Source: Coemansia sp. RSA 487 (lineage: Eukaryota; Kickxellomycota; Kickxellomycetes; Kickxellales; Kickxellaceae). Taken from it: 64,000 nucleotides of DNA. A model generated the notes under the pieces. That model was not told where the DNA came from, searched no databases, and saw only the letters and a list, made by a program, of their open reading frames with translations. Positions within the stretch are counted from its first letter, which is position 1. Every line of letters begins with the position of its first letter. Position numbers and translations under genes: made by a program. Positions 1 to 8,189 of this stretch are shown one piece after another. The stretch covers positions 1 through 64,000 of the forward strand of contig JANBRJ010000040.1 of assembly GCA_027577595.1 (NCBI GenBank), read 5' to 3'.

Positions 1-791
1 TCGCCAAAATATCGTGCTCAGATTTACATACATGTCAAACAGGGATGCCACATCAGAAATACCAGGTTTTAACAATTATAGTTGGCATAGATCTTGCCAA
101 CACTAGTTGTCTAGGCAGATTATCAATTCTACTAAGCATCAGATGCATTTTTGCACTTGCTTTTGAGGCTTCAATAAATATAGACATTAAGTAATAGAGT
201 TTGTCAATATAATAAGCAAAAGCATGGATGCAGGACATGTAGCCTTATATGTTCAGAACCGTGTATCTAGCAATATACCCAGTTGTCATTATAATTATCA
301 ATGAAAGTCGGGTCAAGTTGTTTTCCATTAATTTCGGCAATTGAGTATTTGAATGGATGTGCATGGCGCTCTCGTTTGTTGCTAATTTCGTTAGTTATTA
401 CTCTGGCTCAACACAGTATTTGCAGACAGCCGAGCCACAAAATGATCTCTTAAACTAGACAACATTATGTGCAACCTCCAAAACAAGCAGTATAAGCTAG
501 ATCTTGGTAAACTTGCCATCTGATATTTCATATTTCTGTTAGTATGTAGACTCCATTAAATTTGCAATTATACATCACTTTATTACAAATATGTATAGCA
601 ATAAACAAAGGGTATAGGTTCCTGTTTACAAGAAATGAATGTAGTCGACTATCAGAGCTTACATTTTGCATTGCAAGTTATATAAAACATGTTTTCTGTA
701 AGGACATGATGTTGGTATTCTGCTAATGCAAATTATCTATACAAATATTAACTATGCTACTAAAAACAGAAATAAATGTTAAATAGCTTGA
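1..791. other. AT-rich intergenic flank, no gene seen
   Basis: AT-rich sequence 3' of the Q/P-rich gene on the minus strand. Only one short open frame (53-238, minus) is present; its protein has no recognisable motif and is probably chance. Any gene reaching in from the left cannot be judged. Confidence 0.5.
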
Positions 792-1985
792 TTATTTAGC
801 AAAGTGCACTTGCTTTTTCGGTTTACCAAATATTGTGCTCTCACTGCCAAAAGCTAGAGTGGGCTGTGAGCCATAGTCTGGCTGTGGGGGGTATCCATAG
901 CCAGGGCCACCCGACATATGTGGCATGCTTTGCACCCCAGGCATGCTGTGGGACAAAGACTGTGTATATTGGCTCTGTTGAAGCTGCTGCGGTTGTTGGG
1001 CATAGCCAGTATTATTGTTGAGTGTTTGTGGGCGTGGGTGTACTGGCAGTGGTTGTTGTTGTAGATATGTTGCTGCTACGACAGGTAGGCTACTAGATAC
1101 GCTATGAATGGCTGTATAGTCTGGCTGGGGTGGGTAGTTGACTGGTGGTTGTGGCCCATATGGATATTGTTGTTGCTGATGCTGCTGGTAATAATAATAC
1201 GGATGAACGGACTGGCTCTGCAGGACTGGCAATGTAGAATAAGCCTGTTGCTGCTGGATTGACGATGTAGGGCTAGTAGGTTTCAAGCAGCCTTGTAGAC
1301 CCTGGGCTTTGTTTTGTTTTGCGTCATATTGACCATGAGTTGGCGACAAAAAGCTAGTGATGGAGTCGCCCTCAAAGCGACTAGACACGATGCTTGGCAT
1401 GCTCTGTTGTGCAGTGACATGGCCATTGTGACGGCGATGGTGCTGTTTATGTTGCTGCTTGTGTACTGGCGCATCATGTGTCCATTCTGCCTTTTGAGGG
1501 ACTGGAATGATGAGGCTGCTGTTATTTGTGGCATTGTGGTGGTATGCGGCGTCAGGCTGTGGTGCTTGGAGTTTTTTCTTTCTGTGAAGCTTGACAGGCG
1601 GGTGTGTTGCAGGATTGAACGCCAGCACAGATGATGTCAGGGGTTGCTGGCTTGTGTTTTGCTCGAATGCTTGGTATGTTGAGGGTAAGAGCTGGGCTTG
1701 CTTTTGCTGCTTGTGGCTGCCACTTTTGCCTTGTGCTTTGTGGGGCCGTGATGTTAGAGCGGAGCTGGTGGTAGTGCCAGCTTGGGCGACCATCGAGCTG
1801 TTTGAAACAGAATTGTATGTTACGGGCTTGAGATGGGCATTGACGTTGCTTCCATGCGTGTATTGTGCGTAGTTTGTTTCAGGGTATGCCGTGTTCGAAT
1901 ATGTAGTAATCGACTGCTGGGGCTTTTGTGGCCGCGACTTTCCCTTATTACCTCCTACGGAAGGAGGTAGTCTCCCTGTCTGCAT
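792..1985 (-). CDS. Gln/Pro-rich disordered protein with candidate PP1-docking motifs
   Basis: A 397-residue protein of low complexity: Gln, Pro, Ser, His and Tyr dominate, with QQHQQQQ and PPQPDY repeats in the C-terminal half. No folded domain, signal peptide or membrane segment is seen. Two short motifs stand out. One is GCLK at residues 232-235, close to the SILK class ([GS]-[IV]-L-[KR]). The other is KQVHF at 391-395, which fits the RVxF class and lies at the very C-terminus. SILK upstream of RVxF is the usual order in protein phosphatase-1 regulators, so a PP1-binding role is a reasonable inference. A basic patch (HRKKK, about 134-138) could aid nuclear import. The ATG at 1985 is the first in frame after an in-frame stop 21 bp upstream; sequence above that stop also looks coding, so an N-terminal exon may be missing. 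Family not recognised. Confidence 0.65.
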   Translation of the reverse strand: MQTGRLPPSVGGNKGKSRPQKPQQSITTYSNTAYPETNYAQYTHGSNVNAHLKPVTYNSVSNSSMVAQAGTTTSSALTSRPHKAQGKSGSHKQQKQAQLLPSTYQAFEQNTSQQPLTSSVLAFNPATHPPVKLHRKKKLQAPQPDAAYHHNATNNSSLIIPVPQKAEWTHDAPVHKQQHKQHHRRHNGHVTAQQSMPSIVSSRFEGDSITSFLSPTHGQYDAKQNKAQGLQGCLKPTSPTSSIQQQQAYSTLPVLQSQSVHPYYYYQQHQQQQYPYGPQPPVNYPPQPDYTAIHSVSSSLPVVAATYLQQQPLPVHPRPQTLNNNTGYAQQPQQLQQSQYTQSLSHSMPGVQSMPHMSGGPGYGYPPQPDYGSQPTLAFGSESTIFGKPKKQVHFAK

Positions 1986-3671
1986 TGTTTGGGCCTTTTC
2001 CCTGGCTTATGGCGCTGACTGAGGCAATTCTTTTAAAAATACAACAGGTTGAGCCGTTGGGCCCACAACCGATTTGGCGAAAGGGGTGCTGGCACTCACA
2101 CCGGATATCCGAACAAGAAACCAATCTATTATACTGAAAGCAAGCAATATAAACCAAATAATGGTATTTGTGGCTAACGGCTGATGTGGGGAGATTCGCT
2201 ATTTTGCGCTTGAATTAAAATAATGGGCTTGGAGGCAGAGGAAAAGGGGTGGGCTGAAGAGCAAACTGTTTCAGGAACAACGAGGGCTGCCAAATACTTT
2301 GCGCCATGTACTCTGTATTATCCAGGAAAGCGAAATAGCAGTTGCAAATATACAGAAAGAACGAGTTACTTTTTAGACACTGGTTTAGAGTTTTGAATAA
2401 ATAAAAAGTGTTTAATGAATCTGAAAAGGAGAGTTTGTCTCGTTGGTGGGTCGTGTGGCAAATGGTTTTAATTTAAAGAGCCAAAGGGGTATCACAATTA
2501 GCTAGGAAAAATAAAGAATATACACGTAAATAAGTTGGCAAAGGAAAAGAAAAACATATGTTTTAGGTTTATTGGCAGCAATCCAGACCCAAAGCAAGCC
2601 CACTCATTCGCTTTTTCTGTAGATATCCGAATATTTTATTTAATTGTAGTGTGGGCACAAGCATTCAAGCAAGGAAAAGCAAGTTTCTGTACCTGTTAAG
2701 CAGAACGGCATGTGCATATGGACAACAGCGGCCAAATGGGCGACCAACTGTTTTTCTTCCTTGACTTATTATTTGAATATTCTGCCAAAAGGCATTTGAC
2801 ACAGCTAACGCAAAAAAAGACCCAAAGCCGACTATGCCAAGCTTTAGGTCTAGCGTTAGCATGAGCGCAGTTGCTTTTTTTTTCAATGTGCTTTAGACGA
2901 CTTCACACTGACGTAAGCATGCCTGGGTGCTTTGGAGAGTAGAAATTCGAGAAGAGAGATTTGCCTGATTTTATCAAACATAAATTCATTTGCTCATATT
3001 CCGATTTTCATGCAGGAAGAAAGCTGCATGGCTATCATTTTTCTGCTCGTGTAAAAAAGTTTTGCAACTTTGAGGAAATAAAACTGTTCAACACATTTTA
3101 TACTGGTGGAAATGGTTACATTATTTTTTCTATGGATGTGGATAACAATAGGCAAATTCAAGCAAAGAGCACGATATAGCTCAGAAAGCAGGCGACTTCG
3201 TGCTATTCCTTCCTTATAGCAAAATCGCTTCAACAGTATGTTTCTGTTGTCAACACAATATGACTGCAGTCACATAATGAAGAGCAGAAATGCCCCGATT
3301 AAAGTCAGTTGACTCGACATCAGACGGAAATTCATATGAGATACATGCAGATACGAGGGTCATGTAGCATAGCGGATTACCCGTTGTCTCGTCTCATTTG
3401 ACCAGAGACACCAGCAATTGCACCTATTCACATATCCCCATGGGATACACAAAATTAAGCGACCTGTGATCGTGCCATTTGCTCGATATTTAACGCAAAG
3501 AACTTGTGTGTTGAAAGTGGACGACCTTCTTTCCAGGTATCTTTTATATTTAGGTATTGCCGTTTGGCAAGCATATTGCTTACATGCATATATTGTATCG
3601 AATAGCTAATAACAGTATGTCTATCCATGGGTAGTAGTGGTGTGGCACAGAGACGCATAAATTCCAAAAAA
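1986..3671. other. Intergenic stretch between Q/P-rich gene and sugar transporter
   Basis: About 1.7 kb, AT-rich, containing the presumed promoter of the 792-1985 gene and the 3' region of the transporter. Apart from the coding-like segment near 2.0-2.3 kb no gene can be supported. Frames at 2665-2886 (minus, one hydrophobic segment) and 2961-3233 (both strands) show no known motif. Confidence 0.4.
2007..2307 (-). other. Coding-like segment, possible two-exon micro-gene
   Basis: On the minus strand the acceptor TTGCTTGCTTTCAG (ending 2134) is followed by an open frame from 2133 to a TAA at 2009-2007 that reads like protein (for example FAKSVVGPTAQPVVFLKEL). An upstream frame starting at ATG 2307-2305 (MAQSIWQPSLFLK) could join it in phase through a 133-nt intron (2266-2134), giving 55 residues, but the donor would be GTTTGC, which is weak. 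The TAA lies only 21 bp before the ATG of the Q/P-rich gene and in the same frame, so the segment may instead be a mis-read 5' exon of that gene. No family recognised. Confidence 0.25.
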
Positions 3672-5324
3672 CTATGCGAGCTTCTTTGCAATTTCTTCGA
3701 TAGCGCGGCCCTTGGTCTCTGGGATGTAAATGTAAAATATGATCCCACACAGCAAAAGAGCACCAACGAAAATAGCAAATACCCACTCGCCAATCAAGTG
3801 CTCAACAGGCAAAAATGCAACAGCTACAATAAAAGTGCCTATCCAGTTGGCGGCTAGAGCCCAAGAGCCACCAGCACCGGCTGCTCGCACATCGAAAAAC
3901 TCTGTTCCAAGCAAAAATGGAATCGGGCCGTATCCAGGTGCGAATGAAGCAACAACTAGATAAAGCGATACTGCCGCCATCATGTTGTAGCCCCGAGCAA
4001 GCGCAACCCCAAGAAGAGTTATAGATACAGCCATAGCGGCCATTGATGAAAAAAGAAGCGGCCTGCGTCCAAAACGGTCAACAATAAATGCACCAGAAGC
4101 AGTTGCAAACACATTGAGAACACCAATTGTCATAGTAAGGACGCTGCTGACCTGGCTAGAAAACATCTTTTCTAGTACCGACGATGAATAGTAAAAGACG
4201 GTGTTGATCCCAGACAACTGCTGTCCAAACTGCAAAATAAGCACGAGTACCCACGCTTTGCGGTACTGAGAAAATCGGAATATATTGAATATTGTGACTT
4301 TTGTGCCGTCTGTGGTCCCTGGCTTGGCGATGCTGTTTTCAATGTCAACAGGGCACAGTAATGCCTCAGTTCCTTGCTGTGATAACGCGCGCTCTTCAGT
4401 GATTTCAGATTCATCGGGGGTGTATTGATTCCGTGGCTGCTGAGCTGATGTAGGCAGAGCCGAGACAGTGGACCATCCGGAAACCTCGCTTTCAACGTTA
4501 GATGTGCAACGGAGAGTGCGTAGCACAACGCGTGCCTCTGCACACATGTTGTGCGACCACAGGTAGCGCGGGCTTTCAACGGCGAATGTGAACAAAAGCA
4601 GATACATACATGCAAGGACAAGGCCAGAACCAACGCTGACACGCCAATATGGCCCAGAGTTTGCAAGCATGCCAATGATAAGTGTGATGAGTATACCAGC
4701 GACAATGCTAAGCTGGTTCAGCAGATTGAGCGTCCCCCGGTACTTTACCGGTGCAATCTCTGACAGATAAAGTGGTGCAATAACAACAGACACGCCAGAG
4801 CCGAAACCAACAACAAACCTCCCTGCAGCAAGCATGCTAGGAAAAACAGCAAATGCCATTAGCAGTGAGCCCAGAATGAAGGACACACTATTATAAACAA
4901 GAGCGCCTCGCCGACCCCATTTCTCCGCCATCCATCCGGCCGAGAGCGAGCCTAAAAGACCACCCACAGCAAATATAGATGTGCACACAGAGTACATGGC
5001 GTCGTTCATTGGCAAGCAGAGCGGCAGTGATGACCAGTGTGCAGCGTCTCTGTCGCAGCTAATGATGATATTTTTTGGCGTATTTAGCTCTGCAATGTGG
5101 TATCCATACTGAAGCGGCGCTATACAGATGATTGCAGCGCTAACCAGACATGGCCAAGTGATGCTTGCGTGCAACGAGCTTTGTTGCCCTTCGGAAGCCT
5201 GTATGCTGGCAACCTCGATTGCGTCTGTGCGTAGAAGTGGCGATGTATCAACCGTGTCATGGCCACCAAAAGCAGCAGATGCTGCAGCAGGGCCTTCCTC
5301 AGCTGCCTCCTCAATATGTGTCAT
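3672..5324 (-). CDS. MFS sugar transporter, GLUT-like, with N-terminal acidic dileucine
   Basis: A 550-residue major-facilitator protein of the sugar porter family (Sugar_tr), expected to move a hexose or related sugar across a membrane by 12 helices. Family marks are in the right order: QYGYHIAELNTP in the first helix, AEKWGRRG (134-140) after helix 2, GRFVVGFGSG, SEIAPVKYRG after helix 4, QQLSGINTVFYYSS in helix 7, DRFGRRPL after helix 8, and PETKGR near the C-terminus. The large central loop is acidic and Ser/Thr-rich. A cytosolic N-tail of about 55 residues holds D-T-S-P-L-L (26-31), an acidic dileucine that in other transporters directs vacuolar or lysosomal sorting; this suggests an internal rather than plasma-membrane site. 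The wording of helix 1 is closer to GLUT/vacuolar fungal porters than to yeast HXT. Substrate cannot be read from sequence. Next gene on the same strand is JAC1, 329 bp upstream. Confidence 0.9.
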   Translation of the reverse strand: MTHIEEAAEEGPAAASAAFGGHDTVDTSPLLRTDAIEVASIQASEGQQSSLHASITWPCLVSAAIICIAPLQYGYHIAELNTPKNIIISCDRDAAHWSSLPLCLPMNDAMYSVCTSIFAVGGLLGSLSAGWMAEKWGRRGALVYNSVSFILGSLLMAFAVFPSMLAAGRFVVGFGSGVSVVIAPLYLSEIAPVKYRGTLNLLNQLSIVAGILITLIIGMLANSGPYWRVSVGSGLVLACMYLLLFTFAVESPRYLWSHNMCAEARVVLRTLRCTSNVESEVSGWSTVSALPTSAQQPRNQYTPDESEITEERALSQQGTEALLCPVDIENSIAKPGTTDGTKVTIFNIFRFSQYRKAWVLVLILQFGQQLSGINTVFYYSSSVLEKMFSSQVSSVLTMTIGVLNVFATASGAFIVDRFGRRPLLFSSMAAMAVSITLLGVALARGYNMMAAVSLYLVVASFAPGYGPIPFLLGTEFFDVRAAGAGGSWALAANWIGTFIVAVAFLPVEHLIGEWVFAIFVGALLLCGIIFYIYIPETKGRAIEEIAKKLA

Positions 5325-5653
5325 TTATAATTCGTGCCGTGAATTCGGCGGGTTTGTACACGTAAATGCTTGCGAAATATCACCCTTTTCTTTTTCGACA
5401 CTACCGGATACACTTGGAAGAGATGCTTACAGAGCCGACCGAAACAAAGCAGGAGTAGAAATATAGAAATATGGTGGTGTTGGCAAAAGCTGATATTCCT
5501 GAACAGGTGAATAAAATAGGGGTGCGAAAAGAAGAAAGCGAAAGGAGAATTTGGGATGCGCTAAAAAGGATCACATTCTCTTCAGTTTTTAGCGAAACGT
5601 TTTCCACGTGCGCAATGGGGTTCAAAGAAACAGGAGAATTCCACACATCCTTT
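5325..5653. other. Intergenic, transporter promoter / JAC1 3' end
   Basis: Short spacer holding the transporter promoter and the JAC1 3' end. A CACGTG hexamer lies at about 5607-5612. No gene seen. Confidence 0.4.
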
Positions 5654-6511
5654 TTAGTGTGAAATCACTACAGGTTTTCCAGGCTCCCAGCTGTGGATGG
5701 CCTGCGCAACACGGCGCAGGTACTGAAGGTGGTGGGTGAGCTGTTTTGCACTACCATAGTCCTTTGCGCCGAATGCTGCTGAAAGACTTTTGGTTATTTC
5801 CACAATCTTTGCGTCGTTGCGTTCCTTGATGACAGCAATGTGCTTATCCGTTTTAGCCGTCTCAATCTCCTCTCGAAGTTCCATGATTTCCATCAAAAGC
5901 GCAGGATCCGTGATCTGATCCTCCTCGCCAATGCCTTGGTCTTTTAGCTCCAGCATGTAGAATGCGCGTAGAAGAGGGTCTTTTAGCGTAGCGTATGCGT
6001 GATTGACCCAAGACGATTGAATCTCCGCAAGCTTGCGTTCAGTGTCTCCCATTTGTGAAAAGCTGTCTGGGTGAACCAGCTGTTGTAGCCTTAAAAAGTT
6101 TCGCCGGAGTTGGCTGACATCCACGTCAAACGATGAGTGTTGCCCGTCCAGCAGCACATCGTGGTATGTCACGCCTTTTCCTACAGGCTGGATGACCCTG
6201 CACTGCGTATTTTCGCATAGAACATTTGGCAGATCGGTCTCCGTGCCACAAGACCAGCAGGTCTTTTTTGCAGTGCTGGTTTGTGAGCTGCAGGAAAGCG
6301 AAAGGTAGCGACGGCGGAAATGGGCACTGGGGGTTTTACAAAAAGTTGTTGAATGGGTTACTGCCCGTGTCTGGGGAAGATAAAGAAACAGTGTTCGAGT
6401 GCCACAAATGGAATTCGAGAGTTGACGCAGGAAGTAGTGGTTACTGCAAGCGGGTAATATAGTCAAGCGCCTTGCATTAAAAAGTTGTGTGAACGGCACA
6501 AGGCGTTGCAT
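5654..6511 (-). CDS. JAC1: Mitochondrial J-domain co-chaperone HSCB/Jac1
   Basis: A 285-residue Fe-S cluster co-chaperone. It delivers the scaffold protein ISU to the mitochondrial Hsp70 and stimulates its ATPase for cluster transfer. The N-terminus is rich in Arg, Ser and Leu without acidic residues, as in a mitochondrial presequence. A tetracysteine module follows: C85-W-S-C88, C99 and C104 (C-x2-C-x10-C-x4-C), as in human HSCB; budding yeast Jac1 lacks it. The J-domain carries the catalytic HPD at 147-149 with the usual YHDVL and LRRNFLRLQQLVHPD context. The C-terminal helical scaffold-binding domain shows NHAYATLKDPLLRA and ALLMEIMELREEIE. Length and order agree with the family. Lies between the transporter and the DUF4112 gene, all on the minus strand. 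Confidence 0.95.
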   Translation of the reverse strand: MQRLVPFTQLFNARRLTILPACSNHYFLRQLSNSICGTRTLFLYLPQTRAVTHSTTFCKTPSAHFRRRYLSLSCSSQTSTAKKTCWSCGTETDLPNVLCENTQCRVIQPVGKGVTYHDVLLDGQHSSFDVDVSQLRRNFLRLQQLVHPDSFSQMGDTERKLAEIQSSWVNHAYATLKDPLLRAFYMLELKDQGIGEEDQITDPALLMEIMELREEIETAKTDKHIAVIKERNDAKIVEITKSLSAAFGAKDYGSAKQLTHHLQYLRRVAQAIHSWEPGKPVVISH

Positions 6512-6654
6512 TTTGGCATTTAGAAATAAATTGTTACAAATGAAGGAAAAGAAAGAAACGAAAGAAAAATAAGAATGCCAAGCAAAATTACGTCAGAATA
6601 GAGAAAAAAGCGTGTGGAAGGGTGATGCAATATCTGTGTAATCCTTACTTTTCG

Positions 6655-7548
6655 TCACTTTGGCTGCATAAATTTTTTGATAGCTGCCTTGGCCACAGTT
6701 CTTTTCGCGCCTGGTTGCAATGGAACGTGCGGGACATAAGATGCTGCTGTTTGTGGATGCTGTGGTGGTTTGTATCCATTGGCCATTCCGCCTTCCAGGT
6801 TGTGCATGGTGGCTGCTTCTCTCTGCTTTTCCTCGACGTATTGTTTGGCTAGGTTGTAATTGCGCATGTTTGCTTTAAACATCATGTCGACGATGTCGCC
6901 CAAAATAGGAACCAAACCAACAGCAAAGTCAATAGCAACGTTGATGAACATTTGCGTTACGATAGATGCTGGGAGATCAAAGTGTCCGCGAATGCATGCC
7001 ACCAACATAAGCGAAGCGACCACACCTGCAAAATCTCCAATGATTGGAATAATACCAATAAGCGGCTCTATTCCAAATCTGAACATACAGCAACAGCTGT
7101 ATTTCGAATCCATCAGTTCTGCCCAAAAGTGTATTTTTTTGAGTTTTTTGTTGGAAATGGCGACAGGCATAAGGGAGGGGTCGCGGGTTTTCTCCTTTTT
7201 CTTCTTTTCCTTCTTTTTCTTGCTTGCGTTGGGATCGGAATCCTCGTAGAGTTGCTGCTGTTGTTGTTGTTGCTGCTGCTGCTGCTGCTGCTGTGGACCC
7301 GTTACCTTGGATCCAAAGGCAGTGCCAGATGGGGGAGTATGGTGCATTTGTTGTGATGTTGGCTGGAGTTGATGTTGCTGACTTTGCTGGAGCTGGTACT
7401 GTTGGTACTGTAGGTGCTGTAGGTACTGTTGGTATTGTTTCTGCTGACGCTGTTGTTGGGAGGGGTGGGACTGTGAATGCGACCTCGAATGCGACCGTGA
7501 GCGGTTATGTCCTGAAGGAGGCGCTTGTGTTTCACTCTGGCCGTGCAT
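6655..7548 (-). CDS. DUF4112 membrane protein with polyglutamine N-terminus
   Basis: The open frame runs to 7809, but the first 87 codons are hydrophobic and AT-derived; the ATG at 7548 starts a hydrophilic leader typical of this family, so I prefer 297 residues. The N-terminal third is Ser/Arg/His/Gln-rich (SRSHSRSHSQSH, then a run of 14 Gln), followed by a Lys/Glu block (KKKKEKKKKEK). The conserved part is DUF4112: WAELMDSKY, then RFGIEPLIGIIPIIGDFAG, and a second hydrophobic segment with VGLVPILGDIVDMMFKAN. Two or three membrane-associated helices are likely. Function of DUF4112 is unknown; members occur widely in fungi and bacteria. Divergent from SMC1 with 641 bp between the starts. Confidence 0.85.
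   Translation of the reverse strand: MHGQSETQAPPSGHNRSRSHSRSHSQSHPSQQQRQQKQYQQYLQHLQYQQYQLQQSQQHQLQPTSQQMHHTPPSGTAFGSKVTGPQQQQQQQQQQQQQQLYEDSDPNASKKKKEKKKKEKTRDPSLMPVAISNKKLKKIHFWAELMDSKYSCCCMFRFGIEPLIGIIPIIGDFAGVVASLMLVACIRGHFDLPASIVTQMFINVAIDFAVGLVPILGDIVDMMFKANMRNYNLAKQYVEEKQREAATMHNLEGGMANGYKPPQHPQTAASYVPHVPLQPGAKRTVAKAAIKKFMQPK
7252..7293 (-). repeat. CAG/CAA trinucleotide repeat coding polyQ
   Basis: Fourteen consecutive glutamine codons (on the minus strand CAG and CAA mixed; plus strand CTG/TTG). The interruption by CAA codons should slow slippage. It sits between a Q-rich leader and the DUF4112 domain, in a region likely to be disordered. Confidence 0.9.
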
Positions 7549-8027
7549 TGTGTGCTGAAATACGGTGGTAATGAATATATGAAAAATGCAGAAACTGCGT
7601 TTATGTTGCGCTGGTTCTTCGTAAAGGAGAAAAATGCCAAAACAAATACAGAAGACAAAACAATGTATATGCAAAGCAGGGAAGAGAAGGGAAAGATGAG
7701 GGAGGTTTGGATGGGGTTTTATAATGCAATATAAACTTTTCGCCAGGCTGCAGACACAAAAGTGCTTTGTGGCAATGACCACATACTTACATCCGCAGTT
7801 TCTCTTCAACTGCGATGTGAGAAAGGGTGCTTTTGCATTGTCCTGCCGTTGGAGCCAAAGCTTGAAAGCAAGCTATTGTCAGAAAGAAGGTGCTTGACTA
7901 ATTGTTCCTGCAAAGGCAGAAAGACCATTATTGTGAAAAGGCACAAATGTTAAAAGCAGAAAAAAAAGACTATAGCTCAATCTGACAGTCAGTGGCTAAT
8001 CACGATCATCATTGCTAAATATTTGTG

Positions 8028-8073
8028 ACGCGTCCAGAAAAATGAATGAAACGCGTTAAGCTCTTGAACGCGT
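8028..8073. promoter_or_regulatory. Cluster of three MCB elements upstream of SMC1
   Basis: Three perfect ACGCGT hexamers at 8028-8033, 8051-8056 and 8068-8073, that is 117-162 bp before the SMC1 ATG. ACGCGT is the MluI cell-cycle box bound by MBF (Mbp1/Swi6) in ascomycetes, which drives G1/S transcription of replication and cohesin genes. The hexamer should occur about once per 4 kb by chance, so three in 46 bp is striking. The same promoter could also serve the divergent DUF4112 gene. Confidence 0.7.
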
Positions 8074-8189
8074 TGGAGGGAAAGTGTCTGACAATAGAAG
8101 AAACCCCCCAAGAGTTGATGCTGTTCCTTTTTTCATTCTAAAGTTCTTATCATTTCATATTGCACTACTTGATTTACTTTTAGTTAAAA

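Noticed and set aside
7549-7809. N-terminal extension of the DUF4112 protein to 384 residues
   Set aside because: The extra residues are hydrophobic, Cys-rich and unlike the family; the downstream ATG at 7548 fits better.
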